Origin: Helianthus annuus
Lineage: Eukaryota > Streptophyta > Magnoliopsida > Asterales > Asteraceae
Direction of reading: 5' to 3'
DNA: 64,000 nucleotides
Assembly: GCF_002127325.2 (NCBI RefSeq)
Contig: NC_035435.2
Location: 120,213,127-120,277,126, forward strand
The position numbers and the translations under genes are program-made. Of the stretch, positions 60,554-64,000 are shown in pieces. The notes under the pieces were generated by a model that worked only from the letters and a program-made list of their open reading frames with translations, was not told where the DNA came from and ran no database searches. Position 1 is the stretch's first letter. Each line of letters begins with the position of its first letter.

Positions 60554-62667
60554 ATGCACAGAAGCACGGATTTACCTTTCGAAATCCCTCTTTTGAGGCC
60601 CAGTATTCATGCCAGAAGGGCAAATATTGTTGTAAAGTTTCAAGATCCTTATGGGTTTATGGTTGAAGGTAATGTTGATGATGTTAACATATTGAATGAT
60701 GTCAGGGAAAAGATGAGGGAAAGGGATAAGGTGTGGTGGGCTATGGAAGCAAGCAAAGGGGATAATTGGTATATGCAGGCGGTTTCGTCTTCGTCTACGG
60801 CTGCCGCGCTTAAATCGTCCCTGAGGTTTTCGTTTTTGGTCAATGCTATGGCTTTGAAGAAGCTAATTCGGAAGGGGATTCCTCCCGGTTTGAGGCCGAA
60901 AGTGTGGTTTTCGTTATCCGGGGCTGCCAAGAAGAAATCTACCGTGCCTGATAGCTATTATGATGATCTAACAAGTGCTGTTCAAGATAGGGTCACCCCT
61001 GCCACCAAGCAGATTGATCATGTGTGTGTTTTTTTTTTTTTTTTTTTTTTTTTTTTTGAATTTTTGTTAAGTTAGTTGAATTTTGAATTTGAATTGTGAG
61101 ATTTGATGTTGATGCAGGACCTGCCGCGGACGTTCCCTGGTCATCCGTGGTTGGATACACCGGAGGGGCATGCGGCGGTGAGACGTGTTCTTGTTGGGTA
61201 CTCTTTCCGCGATTCGGATGTTGGTTATTGTCAGGTTGGTTGGTTGGTTTATTGTGTCATAAAGTTCATTTAACAGGGATGGCAATTGACCAACTGCTGC
61301 TTAAATAGCTTGTCAAATTCAGCTCTTAAGTTAAATAGCCGGCCCGAGCTGGCTAGTTTAAATTTCGAGTCTAGATGAGCTCGCTCGTTTGGCTAGCTTA
61401 AGTTGAGTAGGCCATTTAACAAACCTAACTTCTATAATTAAAAAAAAACCCCCTCAATTACATCTTTTTTGGTATAGTTATTCAAGACTTATCCAAGCAC
61501 ACTTTAGCTTGTTAGAGGTCTCGAGCCTAACAGAGATTGCTCTTTTTAACTTCGAGCCCGAGCTAGAGCTGGTTTGACTCAACTTGCTCTCTAATCAGCC
61601 CAACCCAGTCTCATACTTATTGGGTTTGTAGGTCATCCCTACAATGATGAAGTTAGCTTTTTTTTCTTTTTAGACTTAATAGACTATTGTATACAGGGCC
61701 TAAATTACGTGGCAGCATTGTTGTTACTCGTGATGAAAACCGAAGAGGAAGCTTTCTGGATGTTAGCAGTCCTCCTAGAAAACGTATTGGTCAACGATTG
61801 TTACACCGACAATTTATCCGGCTGCCATGTTGACCAAAGGGTGTTTAAAGATTTGCTGACCAAGAAATGCCCAAGGTACATATTCTTGGTCCTACCATGT
61901 ATGCATTATCATAGATTTTTCATTGCTTACGCAGTATATGATTTTCAAACATTGCAGGCTATCTGCTCATTTAGATGCTATTGGGTTTGATGTTTCGCTT
62001 GTAGCTACCGAGTGGTTTCTTTGCCTGTTTTCTAAAAGCTTACCTTCAGAGGTTAACGTTTGCTAATAATCGTTTTTGTCTCGTACCCACAACTTATGCT
62101 TTATCCATCTTTTATTAATCGTATGTACTTGTGCAGACAACTATGAGAGTGTGGGATGTTCTCTTTTACGAAGGGGCAAGTGTCTTGTTTTATGTAGCTT
62201 TGGCTGTTTTCAAGGTAATGATCATACGCTTGTCTTTGTATATTTAAATTAAGCCTGGTAAAACAAGTGGGTCGGGTAGCTAACAGGTCTAAACGGGTTC
62301 GGGTCAAATGGGTCATTTTAAAAGGTTATGTTGATGTTACAGATAAAGGAAGAAGAGTTGTTGATGACACATCATGTTGGGGATGCGATCAAGATAATAC
62401 AGAATACCACCCATCATCAATTCGATCCTGATGACTTGTTGACAGTAAGTCAACGCCCTATACATAAAGTTATGTATGTATATACCTTCATTTCATTCTA
62501 CTTGATTTGACCTTCATTTGTGATGACTGCAGGTTGCCTTTGAAAAAATTAGCTTTATGACAACCAATTTATCGAAGCAAAGGAAGAAGCAAGAAACGGT
62601 GGTAATGGCGGAACTTGATCAGAGATTAAGGCGACTAAACACAAGTAAATTAAGCGTCACTAGTTAA
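60554..62667 (+). CDS. TBC-domain Rab GTPase-activating protein (seven exons, complete)
   Basis: Exons inferred from GT-AG borders and reading frame: 60554-61021, 61118-61234, 61697-61875, 61958-62051, 62137-62214, 62343-62444 and 62533-62667, giving 390 residues. The TBC domain begins at about residue 105 with [10 protein letters not shown]. The IDHDLPR motif, carrying the catalytic Arg finger, is split by intron 1. The GYCQ motif with the Gln finger ends exon 2 and continues as GLNYVAA in exon 3. Later blocks include TEWFLCLF and [13 protein letters not shown] proteins speed GTP hydrolysis by Rab GTPases and so act in vesicle traffic. Length and layout fit plant TBC1-type RabGAPs with a short N-terminus and a basic, probably helical C-terminus. 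All splice borders are canonical and no lesion is seen, so it is probably functional. Intron 1 has a poly-T run of about 23. Introns 2 and 5 contain degenerate dispersed-repeat sequence. Confidence 0.93.
61235..61696 (+). other. Intron 2 of the TBC gene, with dispersed-repeat-like sequence
   Basis: Words such as GAGCTCGCTCGTTTGGCTAG and CCCGAGCTGGCTAGTTTAA recur in direct and inverted form, a style typical of an old short interspersed or MITE-like repeat in plant introns. No borders could be set. Confidence 0.35.
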
Positions 62668-62940
62668 TGTATGGTGATGTAAGGTTAGTACATGTGAAAA
62701 CGTTGTCTTACGCTTTGCCGAGGGCTATCAAGCGCCCCGTGAGTCGTTTTTTGTGTTCCTAGGAGAGAATTGGGTGCTTCATTGAAGAAGAAAAAAAGTG
62801 TGTTCCAGAGGTTGATAGTGTGAAATGCTACTAAATTTCCAGTTTTTTAAATATTAGAAATCAGATATGAATATGTTTTCAGTCCTCTGATATAGTTCTA
62901 ATTCATTCATACAAAATAAGCAGTTAAACCATGATAATTT
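62668..62940. other. Convergent intergenic region
   Basis: 273 bp between the stop codons of the two host genes; must contain both 3' UTRs and may give overlapping antisense tails. No further feature seen. Confidence 0.6.
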
Positions 62941-64000
62941 CTAATTGTACCTATACCCATGAGGGGTGGTACCTGGTGGCCAAACGTCCTCTTGACTCGT
63001 AAATTCTGGTTGACCATAGTTGCTACTGCTACCAGGGTAACCATAGCTAGCATGCTGACTTGTATAATCTGGTTGACCATAGTGGCTAGAACTACCAGGG
63101 TAACCATAGTTAGCATAATGACCAGACTGAGGATACGGGTACCCAAACCCAACACCCGGCCCGTATGGATCACTTGTATTTGCATATTGTAGTGGGTCAT
63201 AACTTGGATGCGGTCCAGGCTGGATGCACAGCGGGTTGAGTCTTACTGGTTCGGACCTGGAGTTGTTCGAGGAGGAATTTACTGGACTCGACAGATCCAT
63301 GCTAGCCATGTCACTAAAAGTATGTGACGTCGTCATATACATGTTTTCACAGTTACGTTGAGTAGCATCAGGTTCTTTCAGGACCTCATCCAACATGGGT
63401 AGATCATTGAAACAGTCGAGGTTTTCTTCTATTAACTCATTGGAGACTACTCTTTCAGCTTCTTGATGTGGCACGGTTTGCCTTTGTTCAATGTGACCGT
63501 GTTTTTGGGCTACTTCTATGTGCTTTTCGGTCCAGTCGGCCCGACTCCAGAGTGAGAGCGGTGGCGGTTTGATATTCCAATCATCCAATGGCTGGTCTTG
63601 TTTGTCCACCGATCCAGGTAAGTAAAATGACTGAAAGGAGTCAAGGACCAAGAGGAAGTATATGAGCAAGACCATAAAACGTAATTAGTTAACTTCTTAG
63701 ACATCAAAGTTACTAGAGTAGAAATAAAACCTTGCCAGACAACATGTCATGTTCCTCCCAGATTAAATCATATGGGGACCTTTTATAGTCAAGCCTGTAA
63801 TAGCAACACAGAAAAGAGTGTATATAAATTAAATTGAAATTATATAACGTAAATACAAGCACACGAACAATTTATGTTATTATACCTTTTAGTTTCTTGA
63901 GGAACGATTAGAATAATGAGCTTTGGTTTGAACTTGAGAGCGTGATCTATAAATTTGTTCGCTAGAGATGCTTTGACTCCAAACGGAGGATTTAGTCCCA
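62941..64000 (-). CDS. EDM2: EDM2-like protein, 3' part (last three exons visible)
   Basis: Exons on the minus strand: 63886-64000 (continues off-window), 63731-63794 and 62941-63630, with canonical GT-AG borders; stop TAG at 62941-62943. The first visible exon has GLNPPFGVKASLANKFI, the NPPF-type motif of the methyltransferase-like domain of ENHANCED DOWNY MILDEW 2. Next come SPYDLIWEE, FYLPGSVD and PPPLSLWSRADWT...HGHI, which I recognise as the EDM2 tail. In Arabidopsis EDM2 is a nuclear PHD-finger protein that affects heterochromatin marks at transposons and expression of the resistance gene RPP7. The last exon ends in a Tyr/Gly/Ser/Pro-rich tail with two imperfect repeats of YGYPGSSSHYGQPDYTSQ. 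The PHD fingers would lie off-window. The family call is from memory; no search was run. Confidence 0.82.

Overview
The window is nuclear DNA of a flowering plant, most likely a eudicot and probably Asteraceae. That family call rests on recognising the repeat style, not on any search. About nine tenths is transposable elements. The only clear host genes are two convergent ones at the right end: a complete seven-exon TBC (Rab-GAP) gene (60554-62667, +) and the 3' part of an EDM2-like gene (62941-64000, -).

Region 1-34303 is a nested stack of Ty3/Gypsy elements of the Tekay/Del (chromovirus) type. Element A (1-9589; 5' LTR off-window) has an extra acidic/proline-rich ORF upstream of a gag-pol ORF that carries one frameshift. 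It sits in an older LTR, B'. Further along, B' is split by element C (11955-33603, TSD TTTCT), a gag-only non-autonomous element. C is in turn split just after its primer-binding site by the young element B (15482-26886, TSD ACAAG). The two 2803-bp LTRs of B look identical, and its gag and pol lie in one frame separated by a single TAG. B' itself lies in a reverse-oriented LTR of its own family (33770-34303).

Region 34304-43342 holds a foldback-like DNA element with inverted repeats of about 390 bp, remnants of an old LTR element, and a 6.3-kb non-coding minus-strand LTR element D (37035-43342, TSD ATACA). D carries two tandem-repeat arrays.

Region 44091-56945 is a run of three terminal-inverted-repeat elements separated by (TA)n tracts. 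The middle one was hit by a fourth Tekay element, E (45485-54901, TSD CTTTT). E has near-identical LTRs but lacks most of gag, and also carries a stop and a frameshift.

Region 57849-60145 holds two more inverted-repeat elements. One is a 1513-bp Mutator-like element with a perfect 9-bp target duplication, about 410 bp upstream of the TBC start codon.

Four different LTR families (A, B, C, E) share the same modular layout. They have a TATA box, a splice-donor-like site, a GTGAGT...GGGTG hairpin module, in B and E a second hairpin with compensatory changes, an acceptor-like site, and a conserved LTR-end sequence. All four also have the palindrome AATTTCGGGACGAAATT just before the polypurine tract. 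This shared architecture, the gag-only element C, the amber stop in B and the accessory ORF of A are the most notable signals.
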